Origin: Trifolium pratense
Lineage: Eukaryota > Streptophyta > Magnoliopsida > Fabales > Fabaceae
DNA: 64,000 nucleotides
Reading direction: 5' to 3'
Assembly: GCF_020283565.1 (NCBI RefSeq)
Contig: NC_060065.1
Span: 56,395,489-56,459,488, forward strand
Below, one piece after another: positions 22,519 to 39,918 of this stretch. Position numbers and translations under genes: made by a program. Below the pieces are notes generated by a model, which did no database searches, was not told the origin of the DNA, and worked only from the letters and a program-made list of their open reading frames with translations. Position 1 is the stretch's first letter. Each line of letters opens with the position of its first letter.

Positions 22519-22968
22519 CTAGCATACTTTAGGTTACTGAGTCTGCCATCGAGCATTGATTCCATTGTGACCCACTCTTCTTTGTCGATCTCATCATAAC
22601 CAATTTCCCAAAACTGGACAGAATCGATAAAACAAATGAATAATTCCTTTAATAGCTTTCTGGTATTATCACTGAATGGAAATAATACGAATGAACAAGA
22701 TGATAACCTTGCACTCAAGTTACCCCAAGGGTGCAGCGTACAATTAGTGTTATTCCTATAAGTCTATAACAGACGACACTCCTATTACTTATAACCCACC
22801 TATGTGTTTCAAAAACAAGTATGCTAGACCTAGAAAGGTAATAACTAGCCCAAAAGTGACAAACGATAGCAAAAGAAACACAGGAGTTGTGAGGAAGTAG
22901 CCAAAGACCGGATATGTGAAAAGCAAACAGGAGGATCTACTTCAAGAACTACCAATTAGGATGCCTGT
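22519..22968. other. Intergenic between the duplicate and the PPR gene
   Basis: A minus-strand open frame at 22449-22718 contains FWEIGYDEIDKEEWVTMESM, which looks protein-like but belongs to no family I know. It runs into the duplicated segment. I take it as a possible relic exon and do not call it a gene. The rest is probably the PPR 3' UTR. Confidence 0.4.
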
Positions 22969-24588
22969 TCAAAAGTGCCAGCCGTTATCTCGCCAATAAC
23001 TTCTCGCATTTTTAAGTGAACGGGCATGTTTAATCTTCAAAAACAGCCTGTAGGCCCTCTCTGTTAGGTTTGAAGCAAGTAGCTTGTTACTTAGTTTACT
23101 GTATACAAGCCTGCTAGGGCAGAACCCTTTGCGTAAAGCCTCCTCCATAACAAGAACAGCATTTTCAAGCTGTCCTATGTTGTAAAGGCCACTGATGATG
23201 TACTCATAAACTTCAATATCCGAACTATACCCACATTCTTGCATATCCTGCCAGACACTTAACAATGTTCCACATTTTCCAAACTTTGAAAGACGCATTA
23301 GCAATATCTTATAAGCTTCTATTGATATCTTACACTCTAATTTTCTTGTCTTCTTGTAAATCATCATAGCAGCATATGGTGGACCATAGCTGCACAACTG
23401 TTTGATGAAAGAGGTTATAGTCCCAGTAGGAGGCACAACTCCTTTCCTTAACATCTCATCGAAAATCAAAAGTGCATCGGCCACTTTCCTGGTTCTGAGA
23501 AAAGCAGTGATCATTCTAGTATATGTATCAATGTTAGGTTCACAATTATCACTCAACATCCCATTATAATACTTCATGCACCCTTCAAGATCTCCAATTG
23601 AAATAAAATTGAAAATCATTGCATTATAGGTAGCGGTGTCTTTCTCTTTCAAACTACCGAAAACCTCAACAGCCTCGTCGATTCTACCTGCTCTACCCAA
23701 ACCCTCAAGAAAGAAAGCAAACGTATCAAAATCAGGGGCAAACCCCTCAACTTCCATTTCCTTCATAACCCTCTCAATCTCATCCACCTTACCCAACTTA
23801 GACCAACCACTAACAACAACATTATACGTGGCAACATTAAAAGTCACCTTCCCTTTCATTGAATTAAAAACAGAAGCTGCAGCACCAACATGTGCGCGTC
23901 GACAAAGACACGACAAAAGCACATTCAAAGCCTCGGTATTACGATTAAGGCCAAAATCATCCAAATTCCCAAACACCTGAATTGCTTTAGACACATGACC
24001 AGCATTTACAAAACTATCAATAACAATCGATAACATGAACAAATCAGCTTTTATACCATTCAACTTCATCTCATTTAAAACTTGCATCATAAAAATGAAA
24101 AATTTCCTTCTTCCTAATGCCTTAACAATGACATGATAAGTACCAACATCATTATCCACCATTGGTTGTTTGAGTGCCCAATTAAAAAACATAACCATAG
24201 CTTCACCACCCAAATTCCCATAATTCAATACCTTACCAATAACATCAACATTTACATCAATACATACACTAGATAAAGCTTGTTCAATTGCAGCCTTACC
24301 CTTTAGCTTTTGAAGAAAGATACCTCGTAGTTTATCTTCAGGGGACAAAAACCCATCAACGGATTTTGATTCTGGTTCAGGTTTTGTGGTTTTGGAAGTG
24401 GGTAGTGGTAAAATTTCAGAGATTTGGCGGAGAATGAGGTTTTCGTTGAGGTGTGAAGAATTTGAGGGAGGGTGTAGCGATGATGAGATAGATTGGTTTA
24501 ATGGTATGAGTGATGATATGGAAGGAAGATGGTGATTGGGTTTTGAGAAGTTTAGCAGAAATTTGAAACCCAAAAATCGAAATGCCAT
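22969..24588 (-). CDS. P-class pentatricopeptide repeat protein, organelle-targeted
   Basis: Single exon, 539 aa, ATG 24588 to stop 22969. The N-terminus (about 1-45: MAFRFLGFKFLLNFSKPNH...) is rich in Ser, Leu and basic residues and poor in acids, like a mitochondrial or plastid targeting peptide. From about residue 145 there are roughly ten 35-residue PPR motifs with the usual VxTYNxxIxGxxxxGxxxEAxxxFxxM pattern (for example FNVATYNVVVSGWSKLGK and DTATYNAMIFNF). No E, E+ or DYW extension follows; the protein ends ARSYWRDNGWHF. P-class PPRs bind organellar RNA in a sequence-specific way for processing, splicing or stability. The end resembles what I remember of Arabidopsis At5g43820, but that link is weak. 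Lack of introns is typical of plant PPR genes. No lesion seen. Confidence 0.94.
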   Translation of the reverse strand: MAFRFLGFKFLLNFSKPNHHLPSISSLIPLNQSISSSLHPPSNSSHLNENLILRQISEILPLPTSKTTKPEPESKSVDGFLSPEDKLRGIFLQKLKGKAAIEQALSSVCIDVNVDVIGKVLNYGNLGGEAMVMFFNWALKQPMVDNDVGTYHVIVKALGRRKFFIFMMQVLNEMKLNGIKADLFMLSIVIDSFVNAGHVSKAIQVFGNLDDFGLNRNTEALNVLLSCLCRRAHVGAAASVFNSMKGKVTFNVATYNVVVSGWSKLGKVDEIERVMKEMEVEGFAPDFDTFAFFLEGLGRAGRIDEAVEVFGSLKEKDTATYNAMIFNFISIGDLEGCMKYYNGMLSDNCEPNIDTYTRMITAFLRTRKVADALLIFDEMLRKGVVPPTGTITSFIKQLCSYGPPYAAMMIYKKTRKLECKISIEAYKILLMRLSKFGKCGTLLSVWQDMQECGYSSDIEVYEYIISGLYNIGQLENAVLVMEEALRKGFCPSRLVYSKLSNKLLASNLTERAYRLFLKIKHARSLKNARSYWRDNGWHF

Positions 24589-26313
24589 GAAAGTGTGAAT
24601 ATAATCAGAGAAACCAGGAAAGTGTGGATTGCGATGATTCGATGAATGGAAGATGTGTATTTTAGTGGCTATTTTTCTCCTCCGTAGGTTGTGGCGGTTC
24701 TGAAAAGAGAAGGTTCGCCGGAGAGTAGAGTCGTTGGCCGGAACGGAAAACGGTAGCGTGTTGCAAAGAGTGAGCGTCGAAGAAGACAGGGTCTTTTTGT
24801 AAAATTGAAGCTGTAAGATATTTTCTCGAGTAAACTGTCAAAAAAAAACCTCAAATTTCAAAATTCGTCAAATGCCCCCGAAATTTGAAAATAGGTAAAT
24901 ATCCGTTGAAATTATAAAACATCAATCAAATTACTCTTGATTTGGACTCTAACTGGTAGTGTCAAGGGGCAATTTGATTGACTTTTTATAATTTCAGGAA
25001 TATTTGATGAATTTTAAAATTTCAAGGGATATTTGACAGTTTACTGATGTTTTCTCTTTGAAATGCTTATGACGTCACGAACATATCTTTCCTCCCAAAT
25101 TTTATTTTTTTTTCCTTCTTAACTTTCCTCCCAATTTTTTTCTTCTTAAAATCGATGACAGAGAAATAGGGAAACGACACTCAACATCGAATTAGAAATT
25201 TTCTTGTGACTCATTGTTTATCCTTTACATGGAAGATTATGAAGAAAGGTTCCGACTAACCTTTGTCTAACATAAAAGACTTGATCATGGTGCACAAATC
25301 TTCAATATTATTATAAGGAATAGGAATTTTACAAAATACATCGATGGGCATATGGGTCTGTAGTGTTTTAGTTTTTGTGTTGGGGGTGGTTTTTGTGATG
25401 TGGTTTGGTTTATTCAACAATTGATGCCTCTTATTTTGATTGCATGAAATCTACCACTTGTTTTATAAATATCCATGCTTATGTTATACCTTGCAGAGAA
25501 CTATCAATTGAAGAAATCTGTATATTATTATTAACCCGTTAATTGAAGAAATTTAACATCAACATCCTATCCTACCAAAGCTCATAGAAGCCATATTCAA
25601 CAGTTTGTATGAGATACCAAAATAGAAATATATGATAATGGCTTAGTGAAGTGAAGTTGGACAAAAAGAATTGAAGTTGAAGAAGGAACTTAGTGATCAG
25701 CTTTCACCCTTATCAGTCTAAAGCTAGAATATCGCTATTTATAATTTTGCAAATAATTGATGCATCTAAAATTTGAATATAGTTTTTTTTATATAGAAAT
25801 TTGAATATGGTTAAACAACCGTTGCCATATGCAGCTATATTCCCAAAATGAGATACATAACAAAATCAGAATGGAGAAGCTTTGGTCACTAAGTTTCTAG
25901 TATTAAACTAACTTAATTCCACAAACTAATTATAATGCTGGATAAAATTCAACCAGAGTTGCAAAACCTGACACAAATCTATCAAATAACCATAGCTTCA
26001 CTATATTGTTGTCTTCTCACTGTAACCCTCTGCTGAAGATCATTTCTAACAATTACAAACGATGGTACCATAACCTATGTACACAACATATATATTGTTG
26101 CAAAAGATCTCAACAGCTTTTGATCCTTTATCATGGTAAAATATGCCATTTGAATGTGGTACTGATCTCAAAGGCTTCTGATCTCACCAGCAAGTAAAAG
26201 AGGAAGCCACTTTTACTAGGATAGACTTTACCGAAGAATAGGATCGAACAAAATCTTCAATTACTTGTTTTGCCTTCTCCATCGGAATTTGGAAGAATAC
26301 CCAAAGATCAACC
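24589..26313. other. Intergenic between the PPR gene and Mini-RNase III
   Basis: It holds the PPR promoter and 5' UTR, a fold-back MITE (24831-25043) and about 1.1 kb of AT-rich sequence with no coding region. The part from roughly 26,200 is probably the 3' UTR of the Mini-RNase III gene. Confidence 0.5.
24831..25043. mobile_element. Fold-back MITE (213 bp)
   Basis: The two halves are inverted copies: the left begins TAAACTGTCAAAAA and runs through caaatttcaaaattcgtcaaat, and the right, read on the minus strand, begins TAAACTGTCAAATA and runs through gaaattttaaaattcatcaaat. The inverted repeat covers nearly the whole element, and the transcript would form a long hairpin. It starts about 240 bp upstream of the PPR start codon. 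Confidence 0.75.
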
Positions 26314-29300
26314 CTATCCTCTGTTCAGCTCACCTGTCTGGGAATGAAAAGAAAGGACAATTATTAACTAGTGAAACATTAATTAGCAGTTGTAATTCGC
26401 ACCCCATCTAGGGCAACTTTGTTATATCTTGAGATTATACAACAAATGCATACTAGTACTGATTAATGGGTATTCTTTTCATAACTTTAAACGTTTTCTT
26501 TAGTACACGATAGCTGCAACATAATTTTGTATTCAATTTCCTTTCCTAATACTAGCTGGGAGTATCGATCTGGTAATATTCCCAGCTTGTACTACCAGAA
26601 CATTGTTTAATACATTGTATGCATACAGATCTCATTATATCACCAAGAGGTCTAACGTGCAGAAAGCAAAAACTCCCACTGCACTTCATTTGTATTTTTT
26701 ACTTCAATTTTAGTAATTCCTCAGTTAATTAATTCCCATTTCAGCGGTATTAGTGTAGGTTTGATCAAATTTCAACTGGGAGTGCAAAAATGAAACAATT
26801 AAAACAATAGTAAGCTGCAGTGCTGGGCGGATAATATAAAACTTACTATTAATTCATCCAAATTCAAAGGCATTGAAGAGTCGACTGAGAATCCCAATTC
26901 TAACATTAGCTTTTCCAAGCGATTCACATTTGTCAAATAGAGATAACCAACCTATAGTTCAAATTCAATAGACATCTGTGTTAGAGAACAGGCTGAAAAG
27001 TGACAACAACTTTTGGATTATAAAGGAAATACTTTTATTTCAGATTATTCCTATCAAACTATCTGATTTTCGATCACAAAAGGAAACTATATTAGATGGA
27101 TATTAGCAACACACAGGTTAGAGATGGCTAACTGCAACATATAATTATACAAATAGATGTGTATAGATTATAGATTATAGAAGACACACACCGTCATGCT
27201 TGCACTATATTAGTTGTATTTTAACTGTAATATTTAATGAAATTAGTATGTTGCAGTTATCATCACCACTTTAAAATTAAAGAAATATAGAAAGAAAAAA
27301 AACTCCCAAGAATCAGATGACTATTTTATAGAAGATTTATATTTATATCACTAGAAGAGAAACCTAAGTTTGAAGGCACTTACTAATGTTTCTAGTGAAG
27401 ATGCTCTGTTATATACAGCTGCACCAGCACGCTTTTTTGTCTTAGTTTTGCTTGAAACAATGTTCTTTCCCCATCGAAGAACATCCCTGAAACAATGTTC
27501 ATTAAAAGCTATAAGCCATAACAGAAATTTAACAAATCTCCCATGATCTACCAACTCTAATCATGCTGGGAGTGTCTAATCCCCTATTGAACGAGCACTA
27601 GAATACCATAATTGTGGCATAATTCAGTGTACCCTAAAGTATGTTTGTTTTTTTGCAAAGTTTAGTGCTTATTGGCTCCATCTATTCATTATCGTGTACC
27701 AAGTACCAACCATGAGATTGAGACAGATGAAAATGCCAATACAAATATGCTTCAAATTTAAAGCATGAATGGGCCTTAAGCTACCAGTTCCAGATATTTC
27801 TACACAAAAATAAATAAATAAATAAATAAATTCATCTTGCAAGTTGAGATCATTATTGTTCATTTAACAAAACCCTAACACAGATTTAACTTTTCAAAAC
27901 TCCAATCTACGTTTCAGGATCATAAGATAAACTCTACAGGGAGTAGTTTAACAACCTGTAAAATCAATTTTTTTACCAAAGGAAGCAATTCTCTTCCTGA
28001 AAAGTTTAAGATATATGCACCAATACAATTCTGAACACCAAGTCCAAACTAACTTTGAAGCTTGCCAAAATATCCACAAAGGCCTAATGCACTTCTTTAA
28101 TGCTAAATTGCTAATATTCATATTGAATTCATAGTTAGACAACTTATTACATTGATCGTACTATCTTATTCCAACTATACTTGGATGTACTTTCACAAGT
28201 TAAATAGATTTCACTCTTACTTTACAGAATAACCAAAATTTCAAAGACCTCTTTTGGCGCACAAATAAATTATCAGAGCATTTAATCATGTACTAGGGAT
28301 TTTTATTCAAATAGTGCCACTTCTAACCAGCACTATAATGTGGTTTGTTCAAATAATATCACTCCCAACCGGCACTATAATACAAATGGAAAATAACTGT
28401 GTTTTGCGGGAGGGGGGATGATGAGACCCTGAAAGTAACATATTCTAACCTCTCTTGATCTGATAAGAAATTACTGTTTAGAAGTTTCTGGAGCAATGCA
28501 TCCTGCGGAAGAAAAAAAGGACAACACACAATTGTAATCAGATTAGAAACATGTTTTTGTTGTTAATTAGTAACGATAAATAAAATGCCACAGGACATCA
28601 CTGGCCGGTTGAAGCCAAACTCGCATTGTTGTGCTTCTTTGACCAAAGTTCAGTTTAGAAACGGAAAAAGAAGCAGAAAAATGGTGATTAGGACAGAAAA
28701 ACATTCACAATGAAAAAACTTTCAGTAAATTCAATCTTAGGGAGAACTCCTGAAGTTTGAAAACAAGAGAGAGGAGAAAAAAGCTAACTCTATGATTTTT
28801 CATTATGAAAATTAAATATGAAATATGCTTAGTGAAATTATTTTGTTCCCACCTTGAATGACGTCTTTTTCTGCTATTTAATTTAAAGCATAACACATTA
28901 CCATAATCCATGATTTACTTCTAATGATAAAACGACTAACAGCCCAACCATAATAAAGTAATTCTTTTATACAAATTACTAAGGTGAGGATTTAGGTTGG
29001 GCCTAACTCAACCCTTACAAAACCAGCTTGTAAGGTGAGAATTGTCCCCGCTTATAAATTTATGATCAGGCGATATCACATCCAACGTGAGACACTTAAC
29101 ATTAGACAAAACCAGAAAAATAACTTCCTAAATCCCAATTAGGGTGACATGAGTCTGAAATGGATATAAAATTATAAAATTGTCACCATCGTCACAATCA
29201 GTACACGCCTAAAAGAACTAGCACCCTATTTATCTAGTTATCTAAGTATTACACAAGAAAATACATTAAGACTGAATATTAATAATACACAATGAAGCGC

Positions 29301-30047
29301 AATAGAAATGCACGAGTGGACGGTTCTGCTAGTAAATATAAATTGAAAACAAAGTTAGCAAGGAAAGAATCATACTTGAGCCTCACAGCGAACAACCGCC
29401 ATCACACGATCATTGTATTCTTCAATACTAAGAGGAGGAAATAAGAAGTGCCTACGAGCATATAGCTGCACATTTCACACAAAAAATGAGAACAATATAT
29501 CTAAAAATTTGTCAAAAACCATAAGAACGCAAGTACTTTTTAAATGAATGCAAATCTTAGATAATTGTAAAGAAATTGACCTCATAAATGCAATCACCAA
29601 CATAAGCTAAAGTAGTAGCATTAAAAACAGAACGAGGCTTAACAACTTTAGGTGGAGTTGGAAGCCATCTTTCATATCCTAAATAGGTTTCGTGTTCTTG
29701 TTGTTCTTCGATTTTCCCTGCAAAATTCAAACAAAAAATTAATTAATTGAAAATAAAAATAAAATTGAAGTTGATGGATAATAGATAATAGAATAGTTAG
29801 TACTAGCTATGGTGGGAAGAGGAGTGGTGCGTTTGAGAAGATCGGAAATGAGGTGTTCTTTACGGGTAGAAGGTGCGGTGGTTGGTGAAGAAGGTGATTG
29901 TGATTGTGATTGAGTGAGTTTTCTAGGGGCATTGCGGTTGTAAGGGAGTTTTTGTTTTTGTTGCGAGTCCCATGAAGCTTTCGTTATGAATTTGGATGAA
30001 CTTGTTGTAATTGAACATGATGATGATAAAGAAGATACACTCTGCAT
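26314..30047 (-). CDS. Plastid Mini-ribonuclease III (RNC3/RNC4 type)
   Basis: Seven exons: 30047-29804, 29717-29581, 29465-29376, 28502-28450, 27486-27384, 26951-26847, 26337-26314; 251 aa. All junctions are in phase. The first 60 or so residues (MQSVSSLSSSCSITTSSS...) are Ser/Thr-rich and lack acids, like a chloroplast transit peptide. The RNase III fold follows: LAYIGDCIYELYARRH with catalytic Asp123, then ASSLETLVGYLYL with catalytic Glu207. There is no double-stranded-RNA-binding domain, the mark of Mini-III. In Arabidopsis, RNC3 and RNC4 trim chloroplast 23S/4.5S rRNA and degrade excised group II introns. Exon 7 codes for only seven residues and is the least certain. The gene is divergent from the RH20-like helicase, start codons 1.3 kb apart. 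Introns 3 and 4 with exon 4 were copied to 21.6-22.5 kb. Confidence 0.92.
28970..29105. repeat. Dispersed non-coding repeat in intron 3 of Mini-RNase III
   Basis: The run gttgggcctaactcaaccc, aaaaccagcttgtaaggtgag, cttataaatttatgatcagg and acgtgagacacttaac is a pattern I know as a common legume dispersed repeat, without being able to name its class. It has no coding capacity. Its boundaries are approximate. Confidence 0.45.
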
Positions 30048-31344
30048 TTTTGTGTGTTTTGTTTATGCTTTAGCGCTAGCGAGGTGATGAATGAATTGAA
30101 GAAAGAATGGATATTTCTGGCAAACCAGAGGATATGAAATTTGCTTTTTGCACCCTGAAATTCCTCACTCATCCCTTAAAATTACCAAACCAACCCCCTT
30201 CTAAGCCTGCAAGCACTTTCATATTTAAGTGGCAAGTGACAATATTTTTAACTCAAAATAGTCTGCACCCCTTTAGATGAAAAAAAATGAACGAACTCGA
30301 TTTACAGTTTTCTATTTAAAAGCGAACTATTTTTTCCATGATTTACATCTCTATAACAACTGCTCAATCTCTCTGGTATTATCATCGCTTATCCTAGCAA
30401 ATAAAATAAATTAAAAAATTAATAATTTAAATTAACAAATTTCTGGGAACTTAAAAACTACCAAACACTTTGTAAAAATATTTATTCTCTGGTTAGTTAT
30501 GTTTGAGAAAGTTATTCTCGACATTATTTTTTAATATCGTGAAAAAAACGCCCCTTTAGAGATCAAGACTCGTTATTGAAAAACATCAAATTTTGATGTT
30601 TTCAAACCTATAAAAACCAAATAATAGTTGACAAAGTAAATGATCGTAACCTTGTGTAACGAATCTTTAACTAATCATGACCATAATTTCTTAATTTAAT
30701 TTCAAGTGATAATTTGGTATTGATTTTTTTTTTCTGTCACTTGTTATCCTTAATTCATGTTTACATACAATTTTTCAAACTTTAAATATATATATATATA
30801 TATAGATATTTTTTTACCCTAAAAAAATTAATATTTTTCTATGTTGGTTTTAGAGACACTTCCTCTTTCAACTATCTATAGTTCATTTGATGTTGATGTT
30901 CGGGGTGTAGTTTTTATTAGGGAATAATCTCTTTGTTTTTGCTCTCTTTTTTTTTCTTTTCTTTTTTTTTCTCTCTTGTAACAAAAAATCATATTCTTTT
31001 TTTTTTTTTTATAATGAAAAGAAAAATTACTAGAATATCATTTAAAACCAAAATTAAATTTGTAAATTGAAATTAAATTAAAGTACTATCATTTGAGTAA
31101 TTTTTCTCAATTAATTACTCGTAATAATATCGTAAGAGCAACAACCCAAAGCATAGTCCATTTTTGTATCAAAGAAAGAAAAATCAAAGAGTCCACACTC
31201 CGCGAGAGAGACAAAGTAGCTGTGGCAGTGAATGTATGCGGCCGTTGTGTGAACTGTGAACCGAACAACTGGAGTGATAAACAAAACATCACCGCGCGGT
31301 AGCTTTACCATAACCCTAACAAAAGTTACTAACTAACTCAAATC
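30048..31344. promoter_or_regulatory. Divergent promoter region between Mini-RNase III and the RH20-like helicase
   Basis: These 1.3 kb separate two genes transcribed away from each other. The sequence is AT-rich with an (AT)n run (about 30787-30803) and pyrimidine-rich stretches at 30940-31010 and near 31480. No TATA box stands out for either gene. The short frames around 31093-31311 look like helicase 5' UTR and not coding sequence. Confidence 0.5.
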
Positions 31345-36792
<5,448 letters not shown>

Positions 36793-39700
36793 TTGATGGA
36801 ACTCCTACAATAATGCTATTGATGTATCCTCACTCTTTGTAATGTGGTACTCCCAAATTAGCTACTGTTTGTAAGAAAAGTGGTAGGAGTTTGGATTTCT
36901 TATTTGTTAGACTCATTTTTCTCCTATTTTTATTTTGGTTGAAATGTCCATAGAACTTTGATAAGCCTTGTATCTACAATCAAACTGTTATTTATACTTT
37001 TACAGTTCATACCACAGTGATTTGTTTCACTCCAGTGACCATAACATGCAATATGATGCAACATATATTGTATGCTTGAGAGTTTCCATGTGCAGAGGAC
37101 GCGGTGAACCACATATAATTGCAAATTTAGACTAGAGCACTCCAAATGCCTCCTCAAAGCCATTTCTTGATAATTATTGTTGGACAAATAGTTTTCTTTT
37201 CTCTCCCTGTAGCATTAGAATTATCTTGACAAATGTAGCCCCCGCAAGATTTTTTCTTGAAAGGCACTGGTAGATATGATTTACTCTGGGATATATACAT
37301 TTTGCTAAATAGTACCGCGTATTCCTTTTGCTAAATTGTACCACATGTTAAATAGTTTTTATAGGGGATGTAAGGTTGGTTATGGTGATTGGAGTGGATG
37401 AATTAAGGAGTGAAGTGATAAGGAGGTTGAGGGTTCGATCACCCCTCAACATAATGCCAACAATTACTAACAATATTGCGGAGGGAACTTGTTCTTCCAA
37501 AGTATCGGTAGACATGTTAGATTTGTTTTAACACATTAGAAGTTTAAAAAAGAAATTTTCTCTTGCGAATTTTGCATTTAACACCTTATAACTTAAGAAA
37601 TTGACTTATTTTTATATAAAATTTATCATTAATTTTTTTTTTGTCAACCGTGTCTTTTCCAACAAAATATATTTCATCCAAATCACAAGGGGTGAGGAAT
37701 ATTATTGAATGACCTATACCAAAAAAAAAAAAGTATTGAATGACATAGATATTATTAGGTGAATAATGATATGTAAAAATTAGTTTTATTTATTTTTTGA
37801 TAAGTATGTAAAAATTAGTTGATATGTCACGGTTGGTATTGACTAACGGTGTATAAGGGAAGGATTTAATTAAAAAAATATATAGTTCAAGGAAGGTTGA
37901 CTCTCACTCATATAGCACAAAATATAGTTGACTAAAATACATATTCTTTGAGGTTAAAGTAAATTTTATGACACTCATCATAGATGTGTCTACAATGATG
38001 ATTTGTATTGCCTTGAATTCCATTGCATACTTTTTTAACACATTTTCTTCCTATTTAAGTTGTGTCAGTAAGACTGCTACTTTTTTATCCATTATATCAA
38101 ACATGATTTTAGATATATTTTGTTACCAAACAGAGATTTTAGTTTATAAGTTATAAGTTAGTTTATTGGCCTTCCCAAACAGAACCTAAGATTCATAGTT
38201 GGTTGGTTTCTCCAAGTTAGGAGATAAGTACACTCGGTTAGCAAACGTGTTTGTTAAATTTTAAGAAAATTCACTTAATTCTCCAGGTTAGGTTCACCAT
38301 TTAGCAATCACCATGCATAATCAAGATTGAATGACCCTCCATCATATTGACATGAAAAACAAAGGTGCTTGATATCCTTCTCTAACTTCTCACCTTTCTT
38401 CACATGAACAACTTGTGTGTTACACCTAACAAATTTTTGAATGACACCATTTATTTGATGTCATCCATTTTTTTGTTAACTCCCGCAACTGAATCCTTTG
38501 AAATATTGAACCATGACTCACTAAGAAGTTTATCATCATCTATTGTGAATATCTCTTGAGATTTTTTTCATTATATAATGTTCATCTCCCTCCTTGAGCG
38601 TAATGTTTGTAAGACCAACTTTTGTAGAAAATTGACAATTTGACATTGATCCAATCGGCGTTTTAAATTTCGTAACGAGTAAACTCTATCCCTTGGATAT
38701 CCATTTGAGGTCTATAAAACATGATGAAGTTGGTTGGTGGTGGTAGTAACAGATAACTTTGAGAATTAGAATGTTGATAATTTTGCATAAAACACAACAA
38801 CGGTTCTTGAAAATTATATAATTTTTTTTTTGAAAATTATATTCTTGAAAATTATATTGATTGGGATTCATTGAACACAAACAAAATTAATTTTGAAGAA
38901 ATAAGATTAAGGTTTAGGTAGGAATGTTGTCAATTGAAGCTGATGAAATTGGGTGATACAAATTTTGAGAGAAAAATTGAGTGGAAAATTAGGAGTACTA
39001 AAAGGATAAAATGTAAGAGGATATATACACCAAATGTTACACCTCTCAATAACGTTTTAACCGATATAAATTTTATAAAATCCACCGTTGGATTGAAAGT
39101 TTACATCATATAGATCATTTGTGTAAAATTTCAAATAAATCCAAAATCATTTGATATGCTATTGAGACACATAAATATTAACGGCATTTAAAAAAATACA
39201 AAAACCGTTAATAAAAAACTACTCACTACATATAAATGTCTTTTTATATTTATTAATCATTTAAAAAGATAATTTTACCAAACACTTTAATTTCAATCAG
39301 CTAGTTTTTCAACTATCTGCTATAAGCCAGTTTATCAGCTATAAATTAGCTTATAGCTTAATTTTACCGAACAGAACGTATTCTTATTAATACGACAAAA
39401 CCAAATGGGCAAAAAATAAAACTTGACCCGAATGTTATGCAACGACGCCGTATAATAATACAAAAAAAAATAAAATCCAAATTGTGCTAAGGGCTTTTAT
39501 TCTCGTGTGTCTTCGCTGGTTTCATTCAAATCGTACGCGACTCAGATACCGTATTCTTCTAAATTCTCATAAAGGTTCATCTTTTTCTTCATTCTCTTCA
39601 ATTCATCAATTACTAATTAGGTTTTTCTCTGCAACATCTCTCTATATTTTTGTTTCTTTTACAATTTTTCGTTTCACATGTATAATTTTTTTGGGGGATT

Positions 39701-39918
39701 TTCTCATATTGTGGCTTTTTTTTGTAACCATGTTAGCTTAATTACAATAATCAATGAATTGGGTGTTTTTGATTCTATATTATATACCAATTTTCATTGT
39801 CAAAATGCTAGCTTTTTAAAATATTAACATGTTCTTATAATTCTGTGAAAAAAAGTTCTTATAATTGTAATTGTTGTGATTTGATGGTGTATTTGTTTGC
39901 CTTTTTAGGTAACTTAAA
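36793..39918. other. Intergenic between the helicase and FLX-like genes
   Basis: The first few hundred bases are helicase 3' UTR. A B-box-like GGGTTCGATCACCCC (about 37431-37445) suggests a SINE scrap. MITE-like hAT-type ends occur at about 38140-38190 and 39290-39380. From about 39,480 the sequence is the likely FLX-like 5' UTR with a leader intron (about 39,577 to the tag at 39909). I see no other gene. Confidence 0.5.

Noticed and set aside
22449..22718. 89-codon minus-strand frame with FWEIGYDEIDKEEW
   Set aside because: It looks protein-like but overlaps the duplicated Mini-RNase III intron segment and has no start or splice context; mentioned only as a possible relic exon.
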